Shown here: positions 45,131 to 57,469 of the stretch, one piece after another
How the letters are laid out: each line of letters starts with the position of its first letter
How positions within the stretch are numbered: the stretch's first letter is position 1
Source: Chelydra serpentina
Lineage: Eukaryota; Chordata; Testudines; Chelydridae
DNA length: 64,000 nt
Direction of reading: 5' to 3'
NCBI GenBank assembly: GCA_037349315.1
Contig: JBAIAC010000004.1
Span: 25,609,001-25,673,000 of the forward strand
The notes under the pieces: model-generated
The model's database searches: none
Seen by the model: only the letters and a program-made list of their open reading frames with translations
What the model was told of the DNA's origin: nothing
Position numbers and translations under genes: made by a program

Positions 45131-45748
45131 CTAATCAACTTATGTATAACTGATATATACCTTGCCGTCGTGTATACATGCCAAGTTGCCTCTTGTCACA
45201 TCATCTTGTTTTAAGAGCATAGCAAGATGTTTTGCAACTTTATGGGTTTCTGTTTGAAAACAATTATACTCTGAAAGAATCACAGATCAGTGTTTGTTCA
45301 GACTGATTATTTTTTATGTGGAGTGTCTATTTTTGAGCTCCTTCTGGGAAGAAGCCTAAAGTCTAAATACATATATACTATATAGAGCAACAAATTATGA
45401 GCATCCTTTCCTGGATATACTTTTCATTTATTTCCCTTCCCTCTTGCAATTATAACCCCAAACCTTTCAATACAGCAGAACACAGAAACAGAAGCATTCA
45501 GTGGTCATTCCACAATTGGGACAATATTTCACTTTGCAATCTTTGTTACAAAATAACCTGTTAAATATAGAACTCCATGCTCTTTATACCCTACATGCCA
45601 TGTAATGCCATGTAATCCCTCCATGCAAAAAGGGATTCAGGGGGGGCATCTTGCTTTTATCTCTTCATGTCTGGTGGTCTAGATTTTTTTTTTAAAAAAA
45701 CCCTCATTTTTTGAAATTTACGTGGCCAAACATGAAATATTTGTGCAT

Positions 45749-45890
45749 TTATTTGGTGTATATAATCTGGTCAAGCCAAGCCACAGCGTTCTTATCAACA
45801 ATGTTCAAGACACGAAGCCCTCCAGGAAGTTGAGTCATTTTGCAGTCCTCAACAATGTGTGTCATGGTTTGTGGCTGCCCACATTGATAT
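45749..45890 (-). mobile_element. LINE ORF2 C-terminal fragment (non-CR1)
   Basis: The minus strand reads CGQPQTMTHIVEDCKMTQLP then GGLRVLNIVDKNAVAWLDQI and IYTK to a TAA at 45751-45749. The pattern C-x-C-G..QTM.HIV..C....GGL..L...D..AV.WL is the C-terminus found in several non-LTR retrotransposon ORF2 proteins. Upstream sequence (to about 46180) may be more of it in shifted frames. Clade not assigned. Confidence 0.6.
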
Positions 45891-46199
45891 AGTGGACGTC
45901 TCTAAAACTCCAAAATTCTGCTGCAACACAAATTCCATGTCCGGTATGAAACCGAAATATTTGTGAGAAGCTCTGAAAATTTGGGTGGCATCTAATTTCA
46001 TAACCCAAAGGAGCACCCCTTTCCCCATATGCACGACCCACATAACTGTGCTGTGTATGTTGTGTACTATGGTAGCAAGAGGAGAAGAATGTCTCCTCTC
46101 CCATGTCCACTGACAACAGACAGAGTTACTGTATACATCACATGCACACAGGGACACTCCATTAAAATCTTGGTCCTTCAACTATAGGCCACAGTCCTA

Positions 46200-47787
46200 T
46201 AGTGCTTGAGCTAAAGGGGTATTACATTAGGGCTCAGTTCTGCCTTTCCCTTTAGGACTCAGTCATGCGAGGTGCTAAGCATGTCTGGAAGGTGCTGTAC
46301 CCTCCTTGAACTCTCACTGGCTTCAATGGGAGCAAAGGGAACACAGCACCTTACAGGAGAGCTCTGTATTTGGGGCATTGTGGAGCTAGGACACTCCAAG
46401 CGGTGTTTTGGGAGGAATTGTTCTTTAGGGAGGAGGCACAGGAGAAGCATGTCTTTCAAGTGTGCAACATACTCCCCTCCTTCACACAGCTGTTGGCTCA
46501 CTCTGGGGGTAGGCGTGGCCCTGTCTCTTCCTTGCTCTCTTTGGTGTATGTCGCAGCCCAGGGGGCACACAGAGCAAGCAGCCTCTGTGCTCTGAGGATA
46601 CAACAACTGCAACTCTCTCCTCTTTATGCCCCCTCCCAGCAGAGCACAATCGGGCCTTAGCTAGCAGTAGCAGTCAGGCATTAATGTGGGGCTACATCAC
46701 ACTCTCTCATAGACATAAAGCCAGGACTGTGGATTACAGGTGGACCAGGAACCAGCAAACCCACTAATCCCAACTCCTCTTCTGACCCAAAGAACTTCAC
46801 ATCTCCTACAGAGGCTTTTCAAACCCACGGTAGAACTGCACTGGTTCTGCTGTCCTTGGGGCCTTCACACCCGTGGACTTGGATTTTCTCCATAAAGAGT
46901 ATGAAATCCCAAAATGTTAGTGAAAATCCTGGCAAGTTTTCAGACCAGGAGGCAGAGGATAAACCCAGCCCACACACCTGTCTCTCGATTTACAAGTGGT
47001 TCATGATGTCCAAGGTTGTAAGTAGCTGCAGAGAGCACAATGCCGGTCATATTTGCCTACAGAGTCACTAGTGCAGTTCATTATTGTGAAGTTCTCTGGG
47101 ACACCTTGAAAATGAAAGGTGCTAGATAACACCATTTTTTATTCTGCAGAGACATTGCAAAGCAAACTTTGTTCTTAGAAAATTATCCTTTCTGGTCTTT
47201 TCTTTCTGTTTGAGCTGATTCTGTGGCTAATGTATCCTGTGTGCACTGACAGAATCAACACTGAAACTATTGCTTTTTTTTCTTCCTCTGTGACAAGAGG
47301 ATTTTATCCTTGTACCAAGGCAATCACAAAGAGCTGGACGTGAATAAAAATCACATATCAACAACTTATCCTGTTAGCTATAGACGTGAGGGATTAAAGC
47401 TACATCAAGCTCAAGGTGCAGTTTCATCACCGACTCCAATGGCCCGATGTGCTTCGCTGAGGAAAGAAGTAGATGCATCAAGAGCAAATCAGTGTTACTT
47501 CGAACATAATCCTCAGTATACTAGTTTGTGGACCATGTGTTGGAGCAAGATGTAGTCCCTAGAACCACATCAGAAAACAGATCTGTGCTCACACAGGTAA
47601 GTAATGACAGAGGTACTAAAACTCCAGTACACCCCAAACCATCATATTTGCAGAGCTCCTGCAATATTACTGGTTAAGATGCATTTTAGATCCTGATTCT
47701 GCACTACTGGAGCCCACAGAAGCCTTCTTCTGGACCTCCATGGGTGTAACATCAACACCTTAGTGCGTGTAGGTGTAGCCTCACTGC
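46200..47787. other. No recognised feature
   Basis: No exon, RNA or repeat edges recognised; a weak MIR/L2-like tail phrase (GAAAGGTGCTAGATAAC) lies near 47115. Confidence 0.4.
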
Positions 47788-48382
47788 CAGGGCCGGCTCT
47801 AGGATTTTTGCCGCCCCAAGCAAAACAAAGTTTAGCCGCCCCCCCACCCCCCGTTTTTTTTCTTGCCCCCCCCCCACCCCTGGCCCCACCTCCTCCCCCA
47901 CACATGCTGCATTTCCCCCACCCCACTGCTTCCTGTGCCCCCCCCGCAACCCTCCGCCCTAGCTCACCTCCGCTCCGCCTGCTCCCATGAACATGCCGCC
48001 GCTCCACTTCTCCCCACTTCCTCGCCTGAGAGGGAGGGGGAGAAGTGAAGCGGCGGCGCCTTCAGGGGAGCAGGTGGAGCGGAGGTGAGCTAGGGCGAGG
48101 GGGGCGCAGGAAGTAATGGGGGTAGAGGAACAGGAACCACTCCCCACCCAAGCTCACCTCCGCTCTGCCTCCGCCACTCGGCTTCTCCCCCTCCCTCCCA
48201 GGCTTTCACGCGCGGCAAGCCTGGGAGGGAGGGGGAGAAGCCGAGCGGTGGCGGCGCAGAGTGGAGGTGAGCTGGGGCGGGGCACATTTCTAGGGGCGGC
48301 ATAGCCGGCGCCAGAATGCCGCCCCTAGAAATGTGCCACCCCAAGCACCTGCTTGTTTTGATGGTGCCTAGAGCCGGCCCTG
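47788..48382. mobile_element. hAT-type MITE, complete, hairpin-rich
   Basis: Terminal inverted repeat CAGGGCCGGCTCTAGG with CCTAGAGCCGGCCCTG. Exact 8-bp target duplication CTCACTGC at 47780-47787 and 48383-48390. GC-rich body with a perfect 29-bp stem (48177-48205 with 48217-48245). Confidence 0.94.
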
Positions 48383-48394
48383 CTCACTGCACAA

Positions 48395-48730
48395 GCAGTT
48401 GTGCCTTTAGTGTTTGTTAAACTTGCACAAAATATGAACTATGATTGTCACCAAGATTCTGACTCAGGCTTTGGCTATTTTTCAGTTGGATCACTGAATC
48501 AGTCCCTTGGATGGCCTTTTCCATTCTTCTGTCACATGTTTGCAAGCTGTCACATTTCATTTTCCGCCCTTCCCAGAATTCCCATGTTACCCTTTTTGCT
48601 TCAGCAATTACACTGGTCCCTGCCCACAGAGAGAATTAGGTTTCCATTTTGGTATTAGTTTTAAAAACACTCCCACCACTTTTATCTGCTCATGCCTGCC
48701 TGGTTTCATTCATGTTCCAGCTTGCTCTAT
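48395..48730. other. No recognised feature
   Basis: The overlapping 146-aa frame (48507-48947) has no domain and runs into a repeat; not called as a gene. Confidence 0.4.
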
Positions 48731-48754
48731 ATTTCCTATCCTTGATTCACTGTT

Positions 48755-48870
48755 TGAGGTAATAAACACACAGCATTTCTATAGTTCCTCACCTCTGCAG
48801 ATCTCAAAGTGCTGTGCAAAGGAGAGTAAGTATCATTATCCCCATGTTACAAATGGTGAAACTGAGGCAA
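48755..48870 (-). repeat. L2/MIR-like ancient repeat fragment
   Basis: CAGATCTCAAAGTGCTGTGC, TATCATTATCCCCATGTTAC and GGTGAAACTGAGGCAAATGG are conserved phrases of this family. Confidence 0.55.
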
Positions 48871-49043
48871 ATGGGGGTTCAGGCCAAACCTTCCAAAATC
48901 AGGTGCCTAAAGATATGGCTGAAATCAGTGGAATCCCACCAGCCTAAAACTGGAGTACTACAGTGGAGAATCAGGCCCAGGGAATTTATAGAGCACCAGT
49001 CAATTGTTTTTTCCACATACCAGTGTTGAAGCGTGATATAGAA

Positions 49044-49379
49044 CAGGGGTCTCAAACTCAAATTACCATGAGGGCCGCATGAGGACTAGTGCATTGGCCC
49101 GAGGGCCGCATCACTGACCCCGCCCCCTTGCTGCCCCCGGCCGCACTCCACCCCTTCCATTAGGCCCCGCCCCTTCTCTGCCCCTTCTCCGCCTCCTCCC
49201 TGTGCGCACGGATTCCCGCTCCTCCCCTCTCCCTCCCAGAAACCGCGAAGCCACCAGACAGCTGTTCTGGCCGCGGGAACTGCCTGGGGGTTAAAAAAAA
49301 GGGGGGGGCCGGGGGCGGGCGCGGGGAGCCCGGCAGGCTGCAGGGAAGAGCTCCACGGGCTGCGTGTTTGAGACCCCTG
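49044..49379. mobile_element. hAT-type MITE, complete
   Basis: CAGGGGTCTCAAACTCA left end and GTGTTTGAGACCCCTG right end. Exact 8-bp target duplication ATATAGAA at 49036-49043 and 49380-49387. Same family as 43479-43960 but in the opposite orientation. Confidence 0.94.
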
Positions 49380-49389
49380 ATATAGAAGG

Positions 49390-50560
49390 ACATTTGTATT
49401 GCTGCTACCTGTGCTGCAGATAAAGAAGACTCCAGTCTGCACACCTGTCCATCCACCACATTTCACGAGCACCAATGTCACCTAAAAGGAAAAAAAACAT
49501 TGTTTTTAATGTTAGCGTGCCTATGTTTTGTTTTATTTTGGCCAATAGCGCAACACCAATTTCCACCAGCTATCTCAATCATAATACATCCTGAGAAGAG
49601 GGAAACGGATTTTAGGGTTACTTTATGATGAGGGGGAAAGTCTAGACAAGAATAGTCTGAGACCACCGGACTCATTTTGTTCTCAATGTAAGTGCATTTT
49701 TTGAACCCTCTCTATGGACTGAAATCAGTGTGTCCATGCAATGGTTCCATCTAGCTCTCATCATTTGTTTTAATCACTACCGACGTGTTATTTTGCCTCC
49801 AGACATTTTGCTATGACAACGATGATTAATAAGTATAATTCAGCAAGGTTTGTTTTATTAAGAGAGTAGGATTTAATATTCAGGTGACAAACACATAACT
49901 TATCATTTTAAAGGAGAAGTCTTAAATTAAGTCACAGTTTAGAAAATATACTGCACTGTGAGTAAAGCAGTGTTTTTATGTAACACTCCCATTGTAACCC
50001 ATTCATGCTAATAAAGCACAGTATCATTTACATCAAATCATTAGAAACAAATGGGCTACCAGATTAAAAATGTAGACTTGTTTTCTTGTCAATTAATCAT
50101 CTGCTGTGTGCTCCACAGACAGGTTATTTTGCAAATATATGGGCACAGTCCAACTCCATACACAATCCCTCTGGATGTGGAAGCCAAATTTAGCTTTGAA
50201 AATGGGCCAAATACTTACATATATAGAGAGAGAAATCAAAGATGACTTCCCCAGAAATAAACAACTCCCATCAGCCCAGGCTACCAGGCTCCATTGCCCA
50301 TGTGTTAAAATTTCAAACAAGCCCCTTTGTGCTTTCTCTCAGGCTGCCCTTCACATTCCAGAGGAACTCCCTGTAAACATTCACTAAGCTGTCTTACTAC
50401 CTCCCTCAAACCGCTCCTTTGCTGTCTTGTCTCCCAAAAACCTCAACAATAGTTAAGCAGCTGGTAAGCTGATACCATTGCTTATCATGCTGGCCAATAT
50501 TGTCTCATTGTTTCCATGTACTTCCCTGTCCATCCATCTGTATCGCTCTGTTGTCTCTTA
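49390..50560. other. No recognised feature
   Basis: AT-rich, 1.2 kb. Nothing recognised. Confidence 0.4.
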
Positions 50561-50564
50561 TCTT

Positions 50565-50715
50565 ATATTTATGTTGTAAGCTCTTTGGGGCAGGGACCAT
50601 CTTTTTGTTCTGTGTTCGTACAGCACCTAGCACAGCAGGATCCTGATCCACAGCTAGGGTTCCTAGGTGCTGCTCTAATACAAATAAATAGATAATAAGA
50701 AGAAGAATTAATAAA
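50565..50715 (+). mobile_element. L2-like LINE 3' end
   Basis: TTGTAAGCTCTTTGGGGCAG, GGACCATCTTTTTGTTCTGT, GTACAGCACCTAGCACA and CTGCTCTAATACAAATAAAT then AT-rich short repeats. The inverted form occurs at 19500. Confidence 0.62.
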
Positions 50716-51175
50716 GGGTTGGAATCCAGGCCTGTCTAATAAAATCTTTTCCAGGTTTTAGACACCACCTGGGCTATAGTGATAGAGCAAGTGGGTGAGG
50801 AGCTACCTGCTTCCTGAAACAACATAAAGTGTTTTGAATTTCCAATTACTTTACCCCGACTTTGTTCCCTTCACTCTTAGGAGACTATTAGCACCTCACA
50901 GGACCTGAGCAGCCATCTTAACATTAGATGTTGTCTTTTAGAACAAGGGATCAGACACAGGGCCAATTTTTCCACCAGATTCTGGTTTTGTCCACTTCTG
51001 CCAGCACAATCACGTACCTGAAGCAAAAATGAATATGTACCTATTAATGAGCAGGATGTCCACCTTGTGTTGTGGGAGGTGCACCTGCTCCTGGGGAGTG
51101 GGGACGGGGTGGGAATCATGTCTAGAATATCAGAGGCCAGGACTGAAAATTGGGCACCTGCAGCATGGTCAAAAC
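50716..51175. other. No recognised feature
   Basis: Nothing recognised. Confidence 0.4.
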
Positions 51176-51179
51176 TATC

Positions 51180-51400
51180 AACGGGGTGCCTAACATTAGG
51201 CTCCTAAATCCATATTTAGACACCTAAAGAAAAGTGACCTGCTGCACAGAGGTGCTGGACACCTGCAGCTGTCATCAGCCTCAGTCAGATGTATGGCTGC
51301 TCAACACCTTGGAAAATGAAGCTGCTTTTATTTACCTGGTTAAATATCCATTTAGGAGCCTAACTTTAGGCATCCAGGTTTGAAAATTCCACCCTATAGT
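51180..51400. repeat. Dispersed ancient amniote repeat
   Basis: GGTGCCTAACATTAGGCTCC, TAGGAGCCTAACTTTAGGCA and AGGTTTGAAAATTCC. Same word set as at 44880 and 26540. Confidence 0.38.
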
Positions 51401-51439
51401 TTTAGGGGATTCATACAGTCTCATGGGATCCAAGGGAGC

Positions 51440-51990
51440 TCAGCTCCTCATAGTAGCGGTCTGTTCGGGCCTTTTTTAAAGCCCAACCTGGACCCAAACC
51501 CAATCCAAGTCCATCCTAACTGACCTGAACCCAACACTTCCCCCTAAACCTGAGTCATTGCCGTCACCAGCACCTCCTCCGTGGGGCTCGGCATGGTGGG
51601 GGCTTCCCACTCCCCACAGCCCACAATGACTGCAACCTGTCTCTAGCCATATCCTGCCCAGGGGGTTGGTGCAGCAGGTGCTCCATGCTCCTCTCCTGAC
51701 AGCTGCCTTGCTGCACTGTGTGAGGTCTCAGAGGCGCTCCAATTTGGCAGTGTGCTCGCTGTGCAGCGCACACAGGGAGTGCAGCAAGGTGGCAGTGGCC
51801 GGCAAGAGCAGGACACGCAGCCAGCACTGCACCAACTCCACAGGCATGAGGAGCCAATCAGAGTCAGCCTGACCCAATTCAAACCGAAGAGGGTCAGGTT
51901 GATTTCAGACCTGACAGGACCTGAGCCTAACACTTGTAGTTGGGTCCTGTCAGGTTGCAGGACCTCACAGGTCCAAGCCTCTAAGCCCTC
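51440..51990. repeat. Dispersed repeat, unclassified
   Basis: The left part has repeated ACCCAAACCCAATCC-like words and the right part has GGGTCCTGTCAGGTTGCAGG. These look like the edges of a turtle DNA element, but the terminal repeats were not resolved. Confidence 0.3.
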
Positions 51991-52009
51991 TAAGAATAAA
52001 GACCTAATC

Positions 52010-52076
52010 TCAATCTAGGTGCTGTACAATGCCAAGCACGTTGCCACTGCTCAGGAATAAATAATAATAATAGTGG
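52010..52076 (+). mobile_element. L2-like LINE 3' tail
   Basis: CTAGGTGCTGTACAATGCC followed by AATAAATAATAATAATAG, the end of the same family as at 50565. Confidence 0.45.
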
Positions 52077-52079
52077 CAA

Positions 52080-55000
52080 AGAGTCTGCAGCTAAAAGCAG
52101 AAGCTGTACGAATTAAAGGGCTCATGATTCGTGTTAAACAAGGAGTTGGCTTTATTTCCCACTCAAATAACAATTAGGCATTCCCCCGCACACACACCAT
52201 AAACACAAACATGAAAAGCATGGTGTGGGGCCCTGCTGTTTTTCAGTCTCACACTTTATTACATGCCTAATGGCCACACTCAGGCTGGCAATGAAGAGAG
52301 AACCTTATGTTTAGTTTTGAGAGCCTTCAGCACTGGCTCACTGCACCTTCAAAACGAGCCATAGGGCCAGTTTCTGCCCTCAGGTACATTTGAACAGAGA
52401 GCCAATGGAGCAGACGCCATCCTGTAGCTTCCCAAGAATCGTGTTTAAACTATTCTCTGTGATTCATACAACTGCTCTTTGCGGTGGGCTAGACCATGGA
52501 ATTAGCACAATCTCCGAGTAATATAGGTGTCTGGGAGTCACAAGTCGGTCCCCACTGCTCCCTGGCTGTACCTGGGGTGAAGTCAGCTGTCCCAGCCCTA
52601 TGCCTGAGGTGCATCTTACTTACCTCTCTCTGGGGCTCAGCTGTGCGAGCCAGTGAGTTCTGTGGGTGGAGTCAAAATTCCTCCCATTCCTGACCCCACC
52701 CCACCAACCTGCAGAGAAGGGAAAGTAGCAGCCTGCAGTAGCTGCTCTCCTCAGCATGCACAGAGTAGAAATGTGGCTAGTTTACATAGGGAAGCAAGGG
52801 GGCACCTTTCCCCTCTGTAGTGGCACATAAGCCAGCTCAGGGTTGAGTCCTTAATGAGGACCCCATTACCCTAGTCAAAAAAATATGTGTATGTATTTCC
52901 CACAAGAAATTATTGTGTTAGGAATATGCCCATGCTGCTACGGACCATTTGGCACTTGTCCATCTGAGGACCATTAGCTGACCCATCTGAGGAAGAGCAA
53001 GGTGAGACACTTCCCATAAAGGCTCCTGAGAGAGAATGAACACTTATCTAAAATGGATCAACTGGACACACACATCCAGACCTCATGTTCTCTTAAATTA
53101 ACAGACCCTCTAACAGCACAATAGCTGGTATTCACAAGATGCCGTTCAATGGAAAACTGACTTTGGATTTATTGAAACGCTCTCTAATGAGAAATTAAAG
53201 CTAAAGAATGATCTTATCAGGGAGATTTCGAACACTGTCTTTGGGCTGAGAAACAAAATCCCTGAATGCTCTTTTGTGCCTGCAGTCAGTGAATGTTTCT
53301 GGCTTCTTTAAGGAATTTCTTTAGTTAGCTATTAAAAGAGATTGGAACCAATCAGATAATCTCTTGCTGATGATTTTTGGAGTAAAGCATGAAAAGAACT
53401 AGAGAATTTGATCCCTCATTTCCACCTCTGCTACTTACATTCTCTCTAGATATGCTCACTCGGTCTGTGTTGACTGATTAAACAACATCTGAATGTCATA
53501 AAAGGAAAGGAAGGTGGGATGTGTTACTGAAATTCTTGGCCAAAAAGAAGATTCATCAAATTTCCTTGTAAAAAAGCTATAGACTCCAGTGTGAGTCTTG
53601 TACATACGCAGCTCCAGGGAAAAATGTACTATTTCCTCAGGGGGAGACTGTCAAAGGCCAACTAGGGGTCCAACTACCATCGACTTCCAAATTCCCGTTT
53701 GTGGCTTTGAAAATCTCCCTGTACATGATAGGAAGAAAAGAAAAGTTTCATGCTTTCCTATCAAGCCTCTTTCCAGAGAACTGTTGAGGAAATGAAGAGT
53801 TAGTCCATTTCTATTGGAGAGGCATTTTTGAGGTAGCAAAGCACAATTGTAAAACCAGGGGTTAAAGGAAGCCACACTTGTTGAGCTGCTAAGATTACCA
53901 CCTGCTACATCAGGAGTGAGATGTAAATGTAACTGGCCTGTAACATTTCTAGCATTGCTTGTGGAAATCTTATGAATTCTGCAGTGCAGGTTTCTCTTGG
54001 GCTTGTAAGATTCTAGAGGCATTTCTTTACCAGGAAGAGAGTGACTTTGAAACCATTTTAAGGGACTATAAAATGCCAAATTTGCAATAGCTGAACATTA
54101 GGGCACAATGTTTTTTCTAGGCACCATCATCTGTATAATCACGCAGCACAGTGCACTGACTCATAAAACATTCACAGTCTTTTAGGAACATGGTTTTTTT
54201 TATAGAGTCAGTACTATACTCATGGATTTACTAGCTAACAAGGGGGATGTGTAACTAGTTCAATATTATTATATAGTGAAGTTAGAAATGATAATGAAAC
54301 AATATGAGCTAGTATTAGAACAGCATTTTATTCACAATTTAGCAGTGATGTATTTCAACCGAATGCTCAGATCTGATACTCACAAAAGGATATTATTGAA
54401 ATGGGGTGGCGTGCAGGAGAGTGATATTCATTCACATGCGTTGTCTTAATCTGGCTCAATACAATCTAGGGCCTGGCTCATATCCAAAATCGGAAGGGCC
54501 TTGTTCTCTGAATTCAGGTCAGATGCAGCCCAAGATGGTGGAAATCTCACAAGACCGACTAAGTTAATAAGATTTCCTAAATCTTGTGAGAGCAAGGCTT
54601 TGTGAGAGCCTTGCAAGAACACAGGCACATCCAAACTGAATATCAAACCCAAAACATACTCTAGATCTGAACATCACCTCCTGGGCCCATCTCTAAGGCA
54701 AGTAGAAGTAAGTAACAAAATTGGTAACTATTACCAATGGACTCATATATAGTGTTTTATGAAATTGGGACTCATCATGCTGCAAGTGGGCAATATGCCA
54801 AAGCCACAGAATGTCACTATTGCTTCAGCACAGCATAGAAATGTACTATGACCATCCATTATTCACTAGCTATATAAGCAAGAGCATGCAAACCCATTGA
54901 TTTATCACAGTATTACAGAAGAGATTAAAAGGGCCTATTAGATCATCCAATATTTTTTCTAGTGTTCTGTCAGTCAATTTTAAACACCATCTTCCTTTTA

Positions 55001-56580
55001 ATACGTGGGCTTATTTCTCACAGAATGACAAATATAAATAAAGGTTATATTGTTTCCTTCTGTACTAGCCTCACTTAATTGCTTTCTCTACAGCTGCTTT
55101 TAAAAAAGATCATGTTGAAACAATACTTTCAAGTAATCTGACAACTTCGTTTAAGAGTCAAAGAGTAGGATACGGAAGTTCACTTAGAAAAACTCTCTCT
55201 TGAGTTTAACAGACAAAGTAAACTAAGGGCTACATTTGAAAAAGCACGGGTCCATTTGCACATGCAAAAAATGCATGGAAGACTTTTGCACATTCTTTTT
55301 GCAAACAGATCAGGTAAGTGCATGTTCAAGCAGCCCCTGCATGCACAGTCTCCTGATTTGCATGCATTTTGGGGTCAAGTAGGTCTACTTGCCTTCAGTA
55401 ACTATGTTACCAAAAGAACCAGCGTTTCAAAGGCCTGGAGGCTACTAAGTAAAGCATTCACTGATTACGGTAAGGGCCTGATTCAAAGATCGTTGAAGTC
55501 AGTGGAAGACTTTCTGTTGGATCAGGTCATTGCAGTAGCAGCATTACTGTGAGAAAACATTACATTTCTGACTGTCAGACATGAGGACCACATTGTTTAA
55601 GTGTGGACTGAGGATGGAAGAAAAAACATATTCATCACATTAGGATGAAGCATAGGTGTAGAAACATCAATGAGAAGATCAACGGTCTCCCTTTCAAATA
55701 AGTTCTGCATTTAAGTACTGGTGTAAGCTTAAGTGGCAGACGTAACTGGGTTTTCACACAAAAGTCATTTCACTATCATTTGGCACCCTATTGCCACAGC
55801 TATTTTCTGCTCAGATTCTAGTCACATCCCTGCTATTTTGATAGCTGTCTTAGTGTAAAGTCACCTTGCAGGGCTCTCATACAGACTGATTCTTTTTCAA
55901 CTTTATTGCTAAGCTGATTTGTTTACCATTTGTTTACTGGTGAAATTTAACGGCAACCAGAAATATTTGCTCAATAACTATGAATAAGCCTATAGGATAT
56001 TTACAGGACAGTCTTCACGAGCAGTGAGGAATAACAGGGCAAAAATTACCATTAGAGTATGTAAAACTGATGGCCACCCAATGTACATATCTCAGACAGC
56101 AGTTACAGTTTGCTCAGCGTATTATCAATTCATTTCGCTGATAAGAATGGTAAGCTCAAGACACAGTCATGGAGAATGGAAAACAATACATCTGTGTCTG
56201 TTTTCTATTCATACCAAAGACACGCAGATGAAAAATACCGTACATTAGTCGTTGAATAGTAATCTGTTATGATAATGATTCCATTGCTCTCCTGTGGGTA
56301 TTGAGTTCCTTGAAAACAGTGTAGTTTGTCAGCTAATATTGTAGTTAGTTCCTCCTCAAACATAAACACTGGTGAGTACATACATCTGTTCTGTGATCCG
56401 ATAGCCAACATAATACTAGCAAATGTATTTTATATGTTAATTTTTAAAATAATTAAAATAAAAGACATTTACTTTTTGTGCCGTTAAAGGGGAGGACTTT
56501 TTTGTTTATGGGGGAGCTAACACTATAACTGCAAGAATGGTAAGACCTACATTTTTCTGCATCATGCCTCTAATAGCGTT
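52080..56580. other. No recognised gene or repeat
   Basis: The longest stretch in the window without recognised repeats (4.5 kb). The 142-aa minus-strand frame at 53651-54079 has no domain or splice support. Such repeat-poor DNA may hold regulatory or conserved non-coding sequence, but this cannot be told from one sequence. Confidence 0.4.
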
Positions 56581-56594
56581 TACAGAGAGTTTGA

Positions 56595-56770
56595 TCTTGC
56601 TATTAAGGCTTTAGACTGGGATTCAGGAGCTTTGGGTTCTAGCCCTAGCTCTGACAGACTTATTGTGTGACCTGGAGTGTGTCTTTTACTTTCTCTGTGC
56701 CTTAGGTCCCCATCTGCAAAGTGATGTTAATACTTTGTCATGTGTATTGGGACAGGAACCGTCTCTTACT
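56595..56770 (+). repeat. MIR-like SINE
   Basis: TTTGGGTTCTAGCCCTAGCT (B-box region), TGTGTGACCTGGAGTGTGTC, TTCTCTGTGCCTTAGGTCCC and CATCTGCAAAGTGATGTTAA match the MIR core and body in order. Confidence 0.65.
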
Positions 56771-56778
56771 ATTGCTAT

Positions 56779-57039
56779 TACTCCGGGGAGGGGGGGTGGA
56801 ATTCTGTGACACTGCGCATGCACAGAATTCATGTTCCCCACAGATTTTTTTTTTTGCTGCAGAAAATACATTTGCCAAAGAGGTGATGAAGTTATGCCTT
56901 TCACGCATCAGGACTGCTGTGGCACCAAAATAGAGGGCAGCCAGCTCACCGGCCACAGCAGTCAGTAGAATTTTGCAGAATTTTAAAATATTATGAGCAG
57001 AATTTTTAATGTTTTGGCACAGAATTCCCCAGGGAATAT
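56779..57039. mobile_element. AT-rich MITE with GGAATTCTGTG terminus
   Basis: Left TACTCCGGGGAGG...GGAATTCTGTG and right CACAGAATTCCCCAGGGAAT form an inverted pair. The body has AATTTTGCAGAATTTTAAAA, typical of a turtle element. No clean target duplication was found. Confidence 0.5.
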
Positions 57040-57044
57040 ACTAT

Positions 57045-57464
57045 GTGTGTATAGCCTGAAACCCTAAAGAGTAGGGAGCTCTCCATTGACATCTGCTGGT
57101 GTATAGGGAGAACAGAAGCCCATAGCTCCTTGACAACTCCAGTTGAATGGAAGCTCCATTGTGAAGGGATCTCTCTGTTGGTGAGCATGGGGGAATGACT
57201 GAACCAGCCAGGCTCCATTTGCATTTCTGTTATATGGCAATTTGGGGCATTTTGATCAAAAAATCCGTTACATTTTTAGTTTGGGGTTAATATTAATATT
57301 AATAAAATATTATCCCTGTGGAGTATTCAAAGGTCAAGAGAATTCCACCAAATGTGCCTGGGATGAGGGGTGATCCTAACCAAAACCAAAGTCTGGCACA
57401 GTTAGATAGCAGAGCCAGGATTAAAGTGTTCAAAGGGAAAGTGGTCTGTATTTTTTGTGGGAAT
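57045..57464. other. No recognised feature
   Basis: Left flank of the solo LTR. Nothing recognised. Confidence 0.4.
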
Positions 57465-57469
57465 GTGTC

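Noticed and set aside
47642..48344. Pro/Gly-rich frames on both strands
   Set aside because: Compositional frames inside the hairpin-rich MITE at 47788-48382.
53651..54079. 142-aa minus-strand frame
   Set aside because: No recognisable domain and no supporting splice sites or poly-A signal; treated as chance.
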